Position numbers and translations under genes: made by a program | Assembly (NCBI GenBank): GCA_029243485.1 | Contig: JAQWRY010000002.1 | Coordinates: forward strand, 18,850-82,849 | Reading direction: 5' to 3' | Origin: Candidatus Binatia bacterium | GTDB lineage: Bacteria > Desulfobacterota > Binatia > UBA12015 | Length of the DNA stretch: 64,000 nucleotides | The notes under the pieces: model-generated | The model's input: the letters and a program-made list of their open reading frames with translations, nothing else | Told to the model about the DNA's origin: nothing | Database searches by the model: none | Shown here: positions 25,459 to 34,203 of the stretch, piece by piece | Layout: every line of letters begins with the position of its first letter | Numbering within the stretch: the first letter of the stretch is position 1

Positions 25459-28128
25459 GTGCTCTCGAGGGTGGGGAGGATCGAGGAGGCAGTACGGGGC
25501 GCGCTCGGCGATTGGGTGGAGTTCGTCGCTCGACGCGCATCGGCGGTGGTCGCGGTGGAAGCCATCGTGACGCTCGCGCTCGCTCTCTTCACCGTCACGC
25601 ACCTCGGCGTGAATGCAGACAACAAGCGCTTGCTGTCTCCCGATCTTCCCTTCCAGCGGGATGCGGCCGCTTTCCAGGAGCACTTCTCTTCGTTGGACGA
25701 CTCGATCCTGATCGTGATCGACGCCGGCAGCCCGGAGATCGCTCGCGAAGCCGCAACGGAGCTGGCCGCGCGGCTCCGCGAAGAACCCGAGAAATTCAAA
25801 GCAGTGAACGTGCCCGGGGGCGACCCGTTCTTCGAGCAGAACGGCCTTCTCCTTCTCTCGGTCGAGGAACTCGAGGAGCTGACCGATGGCTTCGTCCGCA
25901 TGCAGCCGGTGATCGCCGATCTCACGCGCGACGGCAGCATCGCGAACCTGAGTCGCCTCCTCCGCATGGGCCTCGACGAGACGAGCGGCGAGGAGAGAGC
26001 GCGCTTCGCGCCGATCTTCGAACGACTCGGAGATGCGACCACGCGCGTCTACGAAGAGTTCCCGATCGAGATCTCGTGGGAAGCACTGATGCTGGAGGGC
26101 TCGGCAATCGACCCGGGCACGCGGCAGGTCATCATCGTCGAGCCGGTGCTCTCGTTCGATGCGCTTCTCCCCGCCGGTCCGGCGATGTGGAAGATCCGAG
26201 AGCTGGCGGACGCCGCGGGTCTTGGGCCCGAACGCGGCGTCCGTGTCCGGATCACCGGCAACCCCGCGCTCAACCACGAGGAGATGCTCGGCCTCGCGGT
26301 GGACGTCGGCCTCTCGGGGATCGGATCCTTCCTCCTCGTCGCGATCGTTCTCCAGATGGCCTTCCGCTCCGGGCGCATGGTTGGAGCGGCCGCCGGAACA
26401 CTTCTCGTCGGCCTCATCTGGACGGCCGCGTTCGCCGCCGCCGTGGTCGGGCAGCTGAATCTGATTTCGATTGCATTCGGGGTTCTGTTCATCGGGCTCG
26501 GGGTCGACTTCTCGATCCACCTCGGCATGCACTTCCAGGAAGAGATGCGGCACGGCACCGATCCGATCCGTGCGCTGCGGTCCGCGATCGACGAGGTCGG
26601 GACCTCGCTCCTGATCTGCACTTTCACCACGTCGATCGGCTTCTACGCCTTCGTCCCGACGGACTACCTCGGCGTCGCGGAGCTCGGGCTGATCTCGGGC
26701 ACAGGGATGTTCGTCATCCTCTTCCAAAATCTCACCCTGCTGCCAGTGCTGCTCTTCTGGAGGCGGCCCACGGATGAACCGCTCGCGACTCCGGCGGGCC
26801 CCCAGCACTCGTGGATCGCCACGCCCGCCGCGCTGGAACGCCACCCGCGCGTTGTGGTGGGCATCGGCGTCGCGCTCGCTCTGGTCGCCGTCAGCCTCTA
26901 TCCGCGCGCGTGGTTCGACAGCGACGTCGTCGCGATGCGGGACCCGAACACGGAGTCGGTGGAGGCCTTTCAGGACCTCCTAAAGCAGAGCGACACGTCT
27001 CCGTGGTACGCCGACGTCCTCGCTCCGGACCTCACGACCGCCGAGAGCGTGCAGAAGCGGCTCGATGAACTCGAGCTCGTCGAATCAACGCGCACGGTGA
27101 ACTACTGGGTCCCATCCGATCAGGACGACAAAGTCGAGATCCTGGCCGACGCCGCGTTTTTTCTCGACACGCCGGAGGCCCCCCCGAGCGATCGAGCGCC
27201 TCCCACCGTCGCCGAGCAGATCGAAGCCCTCCGCGACCTACGCTCACTCCTCGATGACCCCGACCTCGCGAGCGACGAAGGACTTCTCTATCAGAGCGTG
27301 AGGGGGCTCCGAACGAGACTCGACACGTTCCTCGCCAGGCTAGAGGCGGATCAGGATCCGGCCGCGTCTCTTGCTACCCTCGAGCAGGTCCTGCTCGGCA
27401 ATCTCCCCGCGCAGATCGACCGCATGCGCATGGCCCTCGCGGCCGAGCCGTTCGGGCTCGACGACCTCCCACCGGGTCTCCGCGGAGAGATGCTCGCAAC
27501 AACGGGCGAAGCCCGCGTGCAGGTCTTCCCCAGAGCCGACCTTTCGGAGGAAGGTGCCCGCGAAGAGTTCGTGGACGCCGTACGCAGCATCGCGCCCCAC
27601 GCCACGGGAGTCTCGGTAAACCTGATCGAGTTTGGCCGCGCGACCGCACGCTCGCTCCGCCAGGCGTTGGCCTTCGCCCTCATCTCTATCGCGATTCTCC
27701 TCTTCGTCCTCACGCGGAGCCTGCGCAACGTTCTTCTGATTCTCTCGCCACTGGTCCTCGCGGGGGCCTGGACGTTCGGCGGCATGGCGTTGATCCGGAT
27801 GCCCTTCAACTTCGCGAACGTGATCGTCCTCCCGCTTCTTCTCGGCATCGGCGTCGATAGCGGCGTCCATCTCGTTCGGCGCTCACACGACGCGCTCGCA
27901 TCGGGAAAGCAACTCCTCGGAACCACCACCGCCCGGGCCGTCTTCTGGAGTGCGATCACGACGATCGCGAGCTTCGGGAGCCTCGCACTCTCTCGTCACC
28001 AGGGAATCGCGACCATGGGGGAGGTCCTGGTCTTTGGGATGCTCTTCACCCTCGCGGCGAACCTCGTCGTTCTCCCAGCCCTTATCGAGCTGGCCCGCCG
28101 GCAGCAAGGGGTACAAGGGCGCGAATGA
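25459..28128 (+). CDS. hpnN: HpnN-like RND/MMPL-superfamily lipid transporter
   Basis: An 889-residue membrane protein with the duplicated RND layout: an N-terminal helix, a large periplasmic loop, and transmembrane helices at about residues 290-440. A second loop and helices follow at ~735-880. Signature pieces are FIGLGVDFSIHLGMHFQEE in the first half and LLLGIGVDSGVHLVRRSHDA in the second. Length and motif order match HpnN, which moves hopanoids to the outer membrane. The start is a GTG at 25459. MlaA and MlaC-like genes next door fit a hopanoid or other isoprenoid lipid export system; no squalene-hopene cyclase lies in the window. Confidence 0.85.
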   Translation: MLSRVGRIEEAVRGALGDWVEFVARRASAVVAVEAIVTLALALFTVTHLGVNADNKRLLSPDLPFQRDAAAFQEHFSSLDDSILIVIDAGSPEIAREAATELAARLREEPEKFKAVNVPGGDPFFEQNGLLLLSVEELEELTDGFVRMQPVIADLTRDGSIANLSRLLRMGLDETSGEERARFAPIFERLGDATTRVYEEFPIEISWEALMLEGSAIDPGTRQVIIVEPVLSFDALLPAGPAMWKIRELADAAGLGPERGVRVRITGNPALNHEEMLGLAVDVGLSGIGSFLLVAIVLQMAFRSGRMVGAAAGTLLVGLIWTAAFAAAVVGQLNLISIAFGVLFIGLGVDFSIHLGMHFQEEMRHGTDPIRALRSAIDEVGTSLLICTFTTSIGFYAFVPTDYLGVAELGLISGTGMFVILFQNLTLLPVLLFWRRPTDEPLATPAGPQHSWIATPAALERHPRVVVGIGVALALVAVSLYPRAWFDSDVVAMRDPNTESVEAFQDLLKQSDTSPWYADVLAPDLTTAESVQKRLDELELVESTRTVNYWVPSDQDDKVEILADAAFFLDTPEAPPSDRAPPTVAEQIEALRDLRSLLDDPDLASDEGLLYQSVRGLRTRLDTFLARLEADQDPAASLATLEQVLLGNLPAQIDRMRMALAAEPFGLDDLPPGLRGEMLATTGEARVQVFPRADLSEEGAREEFVDAVRSIAPHATGVSVNLIEFGRATARSLRQALAFALISIAILLFVLTRSLRNVLLILSPLVLAGAWTFGGMALIRMPFNFANVIVLPLLLGIGVDSGVHLVRRSHDALASGKQLLGTTTARAVFWSAITTIASFGSLALSRHQGIATMGEVLVFGMLFTLAANLVVLPALIELARRQQGVQGRE

Positions 28129-28665
28129 CGCCTTCGACCCGGATCCGAAGAGAACGTGCAAGAGCGTTCTCATCAAGGAGAAGGTGATCAAAGCGGTCGG
28201 CAAGGGACCTGCCGTGAGTCTCACCACGCCGTTCGCCGGCACGTAAGGCATCTCGCTCGCGCTTCCGGCCACGGCATCGACGTCGACTTACTGCACCGAG
28301 TTCGGCGGCACCGAGAAGAAGAACGATGAGAAGGGCACCACGGGAGCCAACACGGCACAGGGCGGCGACACCGCGTACAAGCAGGCCTTCGGCCTCGGCA
28401 CCAACATCCTCGGGTTCTCCCCGGAACCGATTTCGCGACCGACAACGCGACCGGGGTCGCCGAAGTACTCACGATCGACATGGCGAACACAAATTCGCCT
28501 CCCACTTTCTCCGCCCCCTCGGCCGCACTCGCAACCTTCGAGGGCGCCGTAGTGATGAACGAGTTTCTGAATGCTGGCGTCGCCGACCTCGTGCTGTTCC
28601 CCCTTGGCGACCAGGCACTCATCCTCGGCGCGCTGGAAACGCTGAGCTGCGACGCCTTGCTCTAA
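28129..28665 (+). pseudogene. fused remnants of two exported proteins
   Basis: After the transporter stop, one frame reads KSVLIKEKVIKAVGKG, then LTTPFAG, a stop at 28244-28246, and YCTEFGGTEKKNDEKG. This looks like the tail of an exported deltaproteobacterial protein. It runs directly into TGANTAQGGDTAYKQAFGLG, then shifts frame into NEFLNAGVADLVLFPLGDQA and stops at 28665. A stop, a frameshift and an abrupt change of subject mean decayed DNA, probably joined by deletion. I do not recognise the second protein. Confidence 0.5.
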
Positions 28666-28673
28666 GCCACTCG

Positions 28674-29021
28674 GTGCTGCGCGCTCTCGCACGTCGGCTC
28701 GTTCTCGTCCCGTTCTTCCTCATCGGCACGATCGCTGGTGCGGCCGAAGTCGAGCTACGCCTCCTCGACGAGACGGGCCAAGCGACGTCCGCACAACTGA
28801 GCGTGATCGACGACAAGGGGCGAGCGCACATCGCGACGAACGCCCTCCCCGTGGGAAGGTGGCCCGGCTCCGTAACGCAGAACGTCGACATCATCGTCGA
28901 CTTCCCGGCAGCAGTGCCAGCCAGGCCTTCCTCCCGCCGAGAGAAGACCTGTTCTGAAGATGAAGCGCGAGGACACGCTCAGGACCTTCAGCCGATGATG
29001 CCCTCGTCGCGCATCTTCTGA
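28674..29021 (+). pseudogene. 5' remnant of a secreted protein
   Basis: From a GTG at 28674 a 115-codon frame begins with a good signal peptide (RRLVLVPFFLIGTIAGAAE). VELRLLDETGQATSAQLSVI follows, the start of an exported beta-rich domain, and then low-quality sequence to the stop inside the CaiB gene on the other strand. It is probably the head of a gene whose body is gone. Function unknown. Confidence 0.4.
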
Positions 29022-30160
29022 ATCTCGTCCGACGCGATTCCGGCTTCGGCGAGCAGTTCGTCGGTGTTGGTCTTGCTCCAGTCGGGGACCGGAACCGGCT
29101 CCGTCGGTCGATCCATGCCCGCGAGCGCCGGGGCGACCTGACGAAACTTGCCGTGCTCGGGGTGCACGGCCTCGGTGAAGATGCCGCGGGCCTGAAACTG
29201 CGGATCCTCTACGAGCTCGTCGATGGAGTAGACCGGCGCCACGCACGTGTTCGCCGGCGGAAGCTCGGCCGCCCACTCGTCGCGCGGTCGCTTCGCAATC
29301 GCGGCCTTGAAGTCAGCGCGGATCTGATCCTGCACGGCGTCGTCGTACTGACTCTCGATCCACTGTTCGCACCCGAGGAGGCGACAGAGATTCGCGTAGA
29401 AATGTCCTTCGATGGCACCGACCGCGAGCCACTTGCCGTCGCTGCAGCCGTAGATGTCGTAGCAGGCGTACCGTCCGGTCAGAACGTCGTGCCCCGGCCC
29501 CGGAGAGTCACCCGTGGCCAGATACTGATCGACGTACAGCGAGGTGAGCCACAGCACGCCTTCGACCACGCAGACATCGAGGTACTCGCCCTCCCCCGTT
29601 CGTTCACGCCGCATCAGCGCCGCGAAGATCGAGAGCGCGGCGTGCATGCCGCCGGCCGCGCTATCGGCGACGGTCGCTCCCGGGATCGGCGGACCGCCGT
29701 CCTCGCGACGGTTGCTGGTGTGCATGTAGCCGCCGACGGCCAGGTAGTTGATGTCGTGGCCGGCCTGCAAGGAAGCGGGTCCATCCTGCCCGAACCCGCT
29801 GGTCGAGCAAGCGATGATCCGCGGATTCTGCGCCTTCAATTCTTCGTACGACAGGCCCAGCTTCTTCATCACACCGGGGCGGTAGCTTTCGATTACAACG
29901 TCGGCGGTCTTCGCGAGGGCGAGGAACGCGGCCTTCCCCTCGGGTGCCTTCAGATCGATGCGGACCTGCTCGAGCCCGCGGTTCGCGGAGTAGCTCCAGA
30001 ACGCAGGCTGCGTCTGCAGACCCATCTTCTTCGGCGGAACGCCGACCTTGATGACTCGTGCGCCGTAGTCGGCCAGGATCCGCGCGCAGCGCGTGGCCGG
30101 CCCGACCGTAGAGAAGTCGAGGATCGTGATTCCTTCAAGCGCCGCAGGTCGATTCGCCAT
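28988..30160 (-). CDS. CaiB/BaiF family CoA transferase or alpha-methylacyl-CoA racemase
   Basis: A 390-residue family III CoA-transferase-like protein. Start MANRPAALEGITILDFSTVG; CoA-site segments ILADYGARVIKVG and VVIESYRPGVMKKLG; catalytic Asp at about 195 in GEYLDVCVVEG. The C-terminal VEDPQFQARGIF is typical. Length and an HDINYLAVGG segment resemble alpha-methylacyl-CoA racemase, which epimerises branched side-chain acids during sterol or pristanate breakdown. The open frame runs to 30217, but the ATG at 30160 starts the family alignment. It is divergent from a luciferase-like gene 65 bp away. Confidence 0.87.
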   Translation of the reverse strand: MANRPAALEGITILDFSTVGPATRCARILADYGARVIKVGVPPKKMGLQTQPAFWSYSANRGLEQVRIDLKAPEGKAAFLALAKTADVVIESYRPGVMKKLGLSYEELKAQNPRIIACSTSGFGQDGPASLQAGHDINYLAVGGYMHTSNRREDGGPPIPGATVADSAAGGMHAALSIFAALMRRERTGEGEYLDVCVVEGVLWLTSLYVDQYLATGDSPGPGHDVLTGRYACYDIYGCSDGKWLAVGAIEGHFYANLCRLLGCEQWIESQYDDAVQDQIRADFKAAIAKRPRDEWAAELPPANTCVAPVYSIDELVEDPQFQARGIFTEAVHPEHGKFRQVAPALAGMDRPTEPVPVPDWSKTNTDELLAEAGIASDEIQKMRDEGIIG

Positions 30161-30225
30161 GCGCACGTGGATACGGGTCGCTCTCGGATTTGACAACGCC
30201 GCCGGTGCGCGGCTCATAGACAGCC

Positions 30226-31212
30226 ATGAAGCGGGTCATCACCTTCGACATGCGCGCCCCGGAGTTTGGTGCGCCCGCCCGAGAACTCTACGCCGCCGCC
30301 CTCGACCAGGTCGCGTGGGCCGACGATCTCGGATTCGAGAGCGTCGGTCTCGGCGAACACCACGGCTCCCCGGACGGCTACAACCCGTCGCCGATTCCGC
30401 TCGCCGCCGCGATGGGGGCGCGGAGCAAGCGCATCCTCCTGCGGACGTCGGTGATCCTCGCCCCGTTCTACGACACAGTCCGACTCGCCGAGGACGCCGC
30501 GGTAACGCAGCTCGCCACAAACGGGCGACTCATCCTCGGGATCGGAGGCGGCTACCGACCATCCGAGTTCGAGATGTACGGACGCCGCTTGGAGGACCGG
30601 TGGAAGACCGTCGGCGAGACGATCAAGTTCCTCCGACTCGCCTGGACCGGAGAACCGTTCGAGTGGAAAGGCCGGCGTTGCCACGTCACGCCGAAGCCAG
30701 ATCCGGCACCTCCCATCATTCTTGGCGGCGGCACCAAGGCTTCGGCTCGACGCGCGGCGCGCATCGCCGACGGCTGGTTTCCTCCGTTGGATCCCCGGCT
30801 CTGGACGCCCTACCGCGAAGAGTGCGTGAAGCTCGGGAAGCCCGACCCCGGCATCTATCCGCCACACGGCCCGATCTTCCTGTGGGTCTCGAAGGAACCC
30901 GAGCGCGCCTGGGAGCGGCTCCTCCCGCACGTCCTGCATCAGCTTCGCTCCTACAGCGAGTGGACAGTCCAAGCGTACGGCCGCCCGCTGGGGCCCTACG
31001 CGGAGGACATCACCGCCGAGACCGCAAAGCAGAGCAGCGCGTACCAGGTGCTTCGGCCCGAGGAAGCGATCGCACTCGGCGAGAGCCTCGGAGAGGACGG
31101 CGTCCTGTATTTGAGCCCGCTGCTCGCCGGGATCGACCCCGCCTACGCGTGGGAGATGCTGCGTCTGTATGAGCGGGAAGTTGCGCCGTTTCTGCGCGAC
31201 ACCACCAGCTGA
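30226..31212 (+). CDS. LLM-class F420/FMN-dependent oxidoreductase
   Basis: A 328-residue luciferase-like TIM barrel. It has the initial strand MKRVITFDMRAPEF, then GFESVGLGEHHGSPDGYNPS, RTSVILAPFYDTVRLAED, GRLILGIGGGYRPSEFEMYG and PPIILGGGTKASARRAARI. The EHH motif is that of bacterial luciferase-type enzymes. It lies divergent from CaiB and 15 bp before a GDSL hydrolase gene, so those two are likely one transcript. The substrate is unknown; co-occurrence with an acyl-CoA racemase suggests a lipid-related oxidation. Confidence 0.88.
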   Translation: MKRVITFDMRAPEFGAPARELYAAALDQVAWADDLGFESVGLGEHHGSPDGYNPSPIPLAAAMGARSKRILLRTSVILAPFYDTVRLAEDAAVTQLATNGRLILGIGGGYRPSEFEMYGRRLEDRWKTVGETIKFLRLAWTGEPFEWKGRRCHVTPKPDPAPPIILGGGTKASARRAARIADGWFPPLDPRLWTPYREECVKLGKPDPGIYPPHGPIFLWVSKEPERAWERLLPHVLHQLRSYSEWTVQAYGRPLGPYAEDITAETAKQSSAYQVLRPEEAIALGESLGEDGVLYLSPLLAGIDPAYAWEMLRLYEREVAPFLRDTTS

Positions 31213-31227
31213 TACCCGTCGATCTCG

Positions 31228-31890
31228 ATGAAACGGTTGCTGATCGGCCTCTCCGTCCTCTTCAACGTGATCACCGTCGCCGGCGTGGGCGGGCTCTACT
31301 ACATCACCGATGGGTTCGCATTCATCCGTATGCAGCAGGAACGGTTGCGGTCCCTATACGAAACGCTTCCGATCGAAGAAGGAGACGTCGTCTTCTTAGG
31401 CGACTCTATCACCGAGGGCGGTGCGTGGGACGAGCTCTTCCCGGGCATACCCGCGAAGAACCGCGGCATCGGCGGAGATACGAGCGAGGGCGTTCTCGAC
31501 CGCCTCGAGACAATCACGCGCGGCAAGCCCTCGAAGGTGTTCCTCAAGATCGGCACCAACGATCTCGCCATGACGATCTCTGCAGAGGATATCTCGACGA
31601 ACGTCGGTACGATCCTCGACCGGATCCACCGGGAGTCTCCCGGGACCCAGGTCTACGTCCAAAGCGTCCTCCCGCGCGACAGCTGGTTTACTCCGGGCGT
31701 TCAGGAGCTGAACCGCCTGCTGGAGAAGGTGGCTGTGGCGCACGATGCGACCTGGATCGACGTCTTTCCGCTGTTCGTCGATGCGGACGGCGGCGCCATC
31801 CGCAGCGAGTACGCGAACGACCGGCTTCACTTGATGGGACCGGCCTACGTCGTTTGGCGCGACGCGCTCGATCCGTACGTGCGGAACTAG
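31228..31890 (+). CDS. SGNH/GDSL-family hydrolase
   Basis: A 220-residue protein with an N-terminal membrane anchor or uncleaved signal (residues 4-27) and the four SGNH blocks: VFLGDSITEGG (Ser60), RGIGGDTSEGVL, KIGTNDLAMT and NDRLHLMGPAY with the catalytic His. It is probably a periplasmic or membrane-tethered esterase/lipase acting on acyl or acetyl esters. It is the second gene of the pair with the luciferase-like enzyme. No specific substrate can be read from the sequence. Confidence 0.88.
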   Translation: MKRLLIGLSVLFNVITVAGVGGLYYITDGFAFIRMQQERLRSLYETLPIEEGDVVFLGDSITEGGAWDELFPGIPAKNRGIGGDTSEGVLDRLETITRGKPSKVFLKIGTNDLAMTISAEDISTNVGTILDRIHRESPGTQVYVQSVLPRDSWFTPGVQELNRLLEKVAVAHDATWIDVFPLFVDADGGAIRSEYANDRLHLMGPAYVVWRDALDPYVRN

Positions 31891-31969
31891 GGCACCGCAG
31901 TTCGACGGGGGGTCCATGCCTCGCCGCTGGTCGACGGCAATCCATGAGCCCGGTCTCGGCGACGCCGGC

Positions 31970-32263
31970 CTAGAACCCAGTCGTCTCCTCGACCTCGAAG
32001 GCCACCGGATCAAACTCCTCATCGGCGCGAGCCGTGATAACGCCGAGAAGCCCTCCGCACCGCACGATGTCGCCGGAATGGACGTAGTAGTGCCGCACGA
32101 AGCCCGACGTAGAGGCCTCGATCTCCAGTTCGGACTTGTCCGCTTCGATGATCACGAGCGGGCGGCCCTTCTCGACCCAAGCGCCCAGCATATGCGACCA
32201 GGCGACGATCTTCCCCTCCTGCATGCCCTCGCTGAAAGCTGGCATTCGGATTGGAATGGGCAT
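31970..32263 (-). CDS. stand-alone lipoyl/biotinyl-type carrier domain
   Basis: A 97-residue single domain. It starts MPIPIRMPAFSEGMQEGKIV, and the swinging-arm hairpin EADKSELEIEAS puts K43 in place of the lipoylated lysine of 2-oxoacid dehydrogenase E2 proteins. No E2 catalytic or E3 sequence follows before the stop at 31970. It is the last gene of the operon with a MaoC hydratase (8 bp upstream) and a Zn-dehydrogenase. It might serve as a carrier or delivery domain for an acyltransferase elsewhere. Single-domain proteins of this type in steroid clusters are poorly understood. Confidence 0.85.
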   Translation of the reverse strand: MPIPIRMPAFSEGMQEGKIVAWSHMLGAWVEKGRPLVIIEADKSELEIEASTSGFVRHYYVHSGDIVRCGGLLGVITARADEEFDPVAFEVEETTGF

Positions 32264-32271
32264 CGGCGCGC

Positions 32272-33126
32272 CTACGACCGGACCGTCACCACCGCGTTGG
32301 AGATGATGACCGCGTCACGCTCCTTCGACTTCGCCTCGACCAGGATTGTGTCGCCTTCCTTCCAGAACGACGTGAGGTACGTCTCACCCGGGAACGCAAT
32401 CCCGCGGAAACGCGCGGAGTACTTCGCGACCTTCGTCGGATCGCCACCGAGAACGCCATCGACAACCGCCTTGCAGACGATGCCGTACGAGCAGAGCCCG
32501 TGGATGATCGGACGATCGAAGCCGCCCTTCGCTGCGAAGTCAGGATCGCAGTGGAGTGGGTTCTTGTCGCCGTTCAAGCGATAGAGCAGCGCCTGCTGGG
32601 GGAGCGTCGTCGACTCCACCACACCGTCGGGCGCGCGGTCCGGCTTCGCGTTCGAAACCTCGGGCCCCTTCGGTCCGCCGAAGCCGCCCTCGCCGCGAAG
32701 AAAGAGCGACATGCGATTCGTGTAGAGCGCGTCGCCGGCCTCATCCGTGACAGCGGTCTCGAGCAACAGAAGCGCCGCCTTCCCCTTGTCGTAGATGTCC
32801 GCGACCTTCGTCTTCCCGCGCAACTTCGTCTCCGGCGGCAGCGGCTTGTGGATCTCCACCTCTTGCTCGCCGTGAAGCATCATCGCCCGGTTGAACTCGA
32901 GTCCCGGAATGCTGAAGATTTTGGCGGAAGCACCGGAGTTCGCGACCGTGGTGAAGCTCGGAAGAACCTTCAGCCTCTTCTCGTAGGTGTACTCAAGCTC
33001 GCTCGCGTCCGTCGCGGGCACGCCCGCTCCCACGCCGAGGTGGTAAAGGATGACGTTGTCCTTCGAGTAGCCGCCGTCCCCCGCTTCAAACTCGTGGGCG
33101 AGCGCTTTGTCTCTATCGATCGGCAT
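32272..33126 (-). CDS. MaoC-like (R)-specific enoyl-CoA hydratase, double hot-dog
   Basis: A 284-residue double hot-dog protein. The hydratase-2 motif YRLNGDKNPLHCDPDFAAKG leading into GFDRPIIHGLCSYG lies at about residue 190-225. The N-terminal half (LYHLGVGAGVPATDASELEY) matches the hydratase of the peroxisomal multifunctional enzyme 2. It would hydrate trans-2-enoyl-CoA intermediates, including those of cholestenoyl side chains. Its start overlaps the end of the Zn-dehydrogenase gene by 14 bp, so the genes are translationally linked, and a lipoyl-domain gene follows. Confidence 0.9.
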   Translation of the reverse strand: MPIDRDKALAHEFEAGDGGYSKDNVILYHLGVGAGVPATDASELEYTYEKRLKVLPSFTTVANSGASAKIFSIPGLEFNRAMMLHGEQEVEIHKPLPPETKLRGKTKVADIYDKGKAALLLLETAVTDEAGDALYTNRMSLFLRGEGGFGGPKGPEVSNAKPDRAPDGVVESTTLPQQALLYRLNGDKNPLHCDPDFAAKGGFDRPIIHGLCSYGIVCKAVVDGVLGGDPTKVAKYSARFRGIAFPGETYLTSFWKEGDTILVEAKSKERDAVIISNAVVTVRS

Positions 33127-34132
33127 TCGGGTTCACCTCGATCATGACCTTGGCACCGGCGTTCGAGTCGTTCGCGACCGCGAAGGCGTCGCCGAACTCG
33201 TCGAGCGGAAAGCGGTGCGTGATGATGGGAGTGAGATCGACCTTGGTGAGCATGTCGATCATCGTGGTGTAGTCCTCCGGGTAACAAATCGACCCAGCGA
33301 GGGTCAGCTGCTTCGACATGACGAGCAGGAAGCTCACCGGAATGGGCTCGCGGTGGAGTGCGACTATCGACACACGCGCATCCGACTTCGCGTTCTCGAT
33401 GATCTGCGTGAGCACCGGAGCCGCGCCCGATGCCTCGATGTAAGCATCGCTTCCCGGCATCTCCATGCCGAGCCACGGACCCGTTCCGTGCAGTTCGGTG
33501 AGACGCTTCCATGTCTCTTCTTTTCCCGGGTTCACGGTTTCACGCGCGCCCATGGTGCGAGCGACCTCGAGCCTCGTGTCCGAGTAGTCCAGCATGACGA
33601 CGTCATCGATGCCGCGGAAGCGAAGCGTTGCGAGCGACATCAACCCGATCGGGCCGGCACCGAAAATCGCGACCTTGTCGCCTTTCGACACCTCGGCCCG
33701 GTTCACGGCCTGCATTCCGACACCGAGCGGCTCCGCGAGAGCCGCCGCCGCAAACGAGAGCGAATCCGGAATCGGAAAGAGCGTACCGCCGTCGGCCGCG
33801 TTCGGGACGAGGAGCTCCGGAGTGAAGCCGCCCTGCGCCGAGCCGTTTCCGATCGAATTCCCGGCGCCCATCGGGTTCAGCACCACCCGCGTTCCCGGGG
33901 CAAGCTCGGTGACCTCGCTCCCGACGCGGAGGATCACTCCGGAGAGCTCGTGTCCCAGAGGAACCGGCTCCGGCGAGGGCCCCGCGACGCCGCCCAACCT
34001 CACGTACCCCAGATCGCTGCCGCAGATCCCGCACGCCGCGACCTGCACGACGGCATCCCGGGGACCGGGCTGGATCGGCTCGATGTCGTCGACCCGCACG
34101 TCGCCCGGGCCGTGAATGCGAACTTGCTTCAT
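33113..34132 (-). CDS. MDR-family Zn-type alcohol dehydrogenase lacking the structural-zinc lobe
   Basis: A 339-residue medium-chain dehydrogenase. The catalytic zinc site is ACGICGSDLG followed by PLGHELSG, and the cofactor domain has VAIFGAGPIGLMSLA. The four-cysteine structural-zinc loop expected after the GHE motif is absent; the region reads LNPMGAGNSIGNGSAQGG instead. It heads the operon with the MaoC hydratase and the lipoyl domain, suggesting oxidation of a hydroxyacyl or alcohol intermediate. It is divergent from a racemase-like gene across 71 bp. Confidence 0.88.
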   Translation of the reverse strand: MKQVRIHGPGDVRVDDIEPIQPGPRDAVVQVAACGICGSDLGYVRLGGVAGPSPEPVPLGHELSGVILRVGSEVTELAPGTRVVLNPMGAGNSIGNGSAQGGFTPELLVPNAADGGTLFPIPDSLSFAAAALAEPLGVGMQAVNRAEVSKGDKVAIFGAGPIGLMSLATLRFRGIDDVVMLDYSDTRLEVARTMGARETVNPGKEETWKRLTELHGTGPWLGMEMPGSDAYIEASGAAPVLTQIIENAKSDARVSIVALHREPIPVSFLLVMSKQLTLAGSICYPEDYTTMIDMLTKVDLTPIITHRFPLDEFGDAFAVANDSNAGAKVMIEVNPNADR

Positions 34133-34203
34133 GCAGATGCTCTACGGGCCGCGTTTCCGCAGGTCAAAGGTCCCATTCTCTGCTAAGATTCGAAGCCGAA
34201 CGA

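Noticed and set aside
24466..26844. MlaA frame read as a 792-residue protein
   Set aside because: The upstream 500 codons are antisense to the HpnN-like gene; homology starts only at about 25335.
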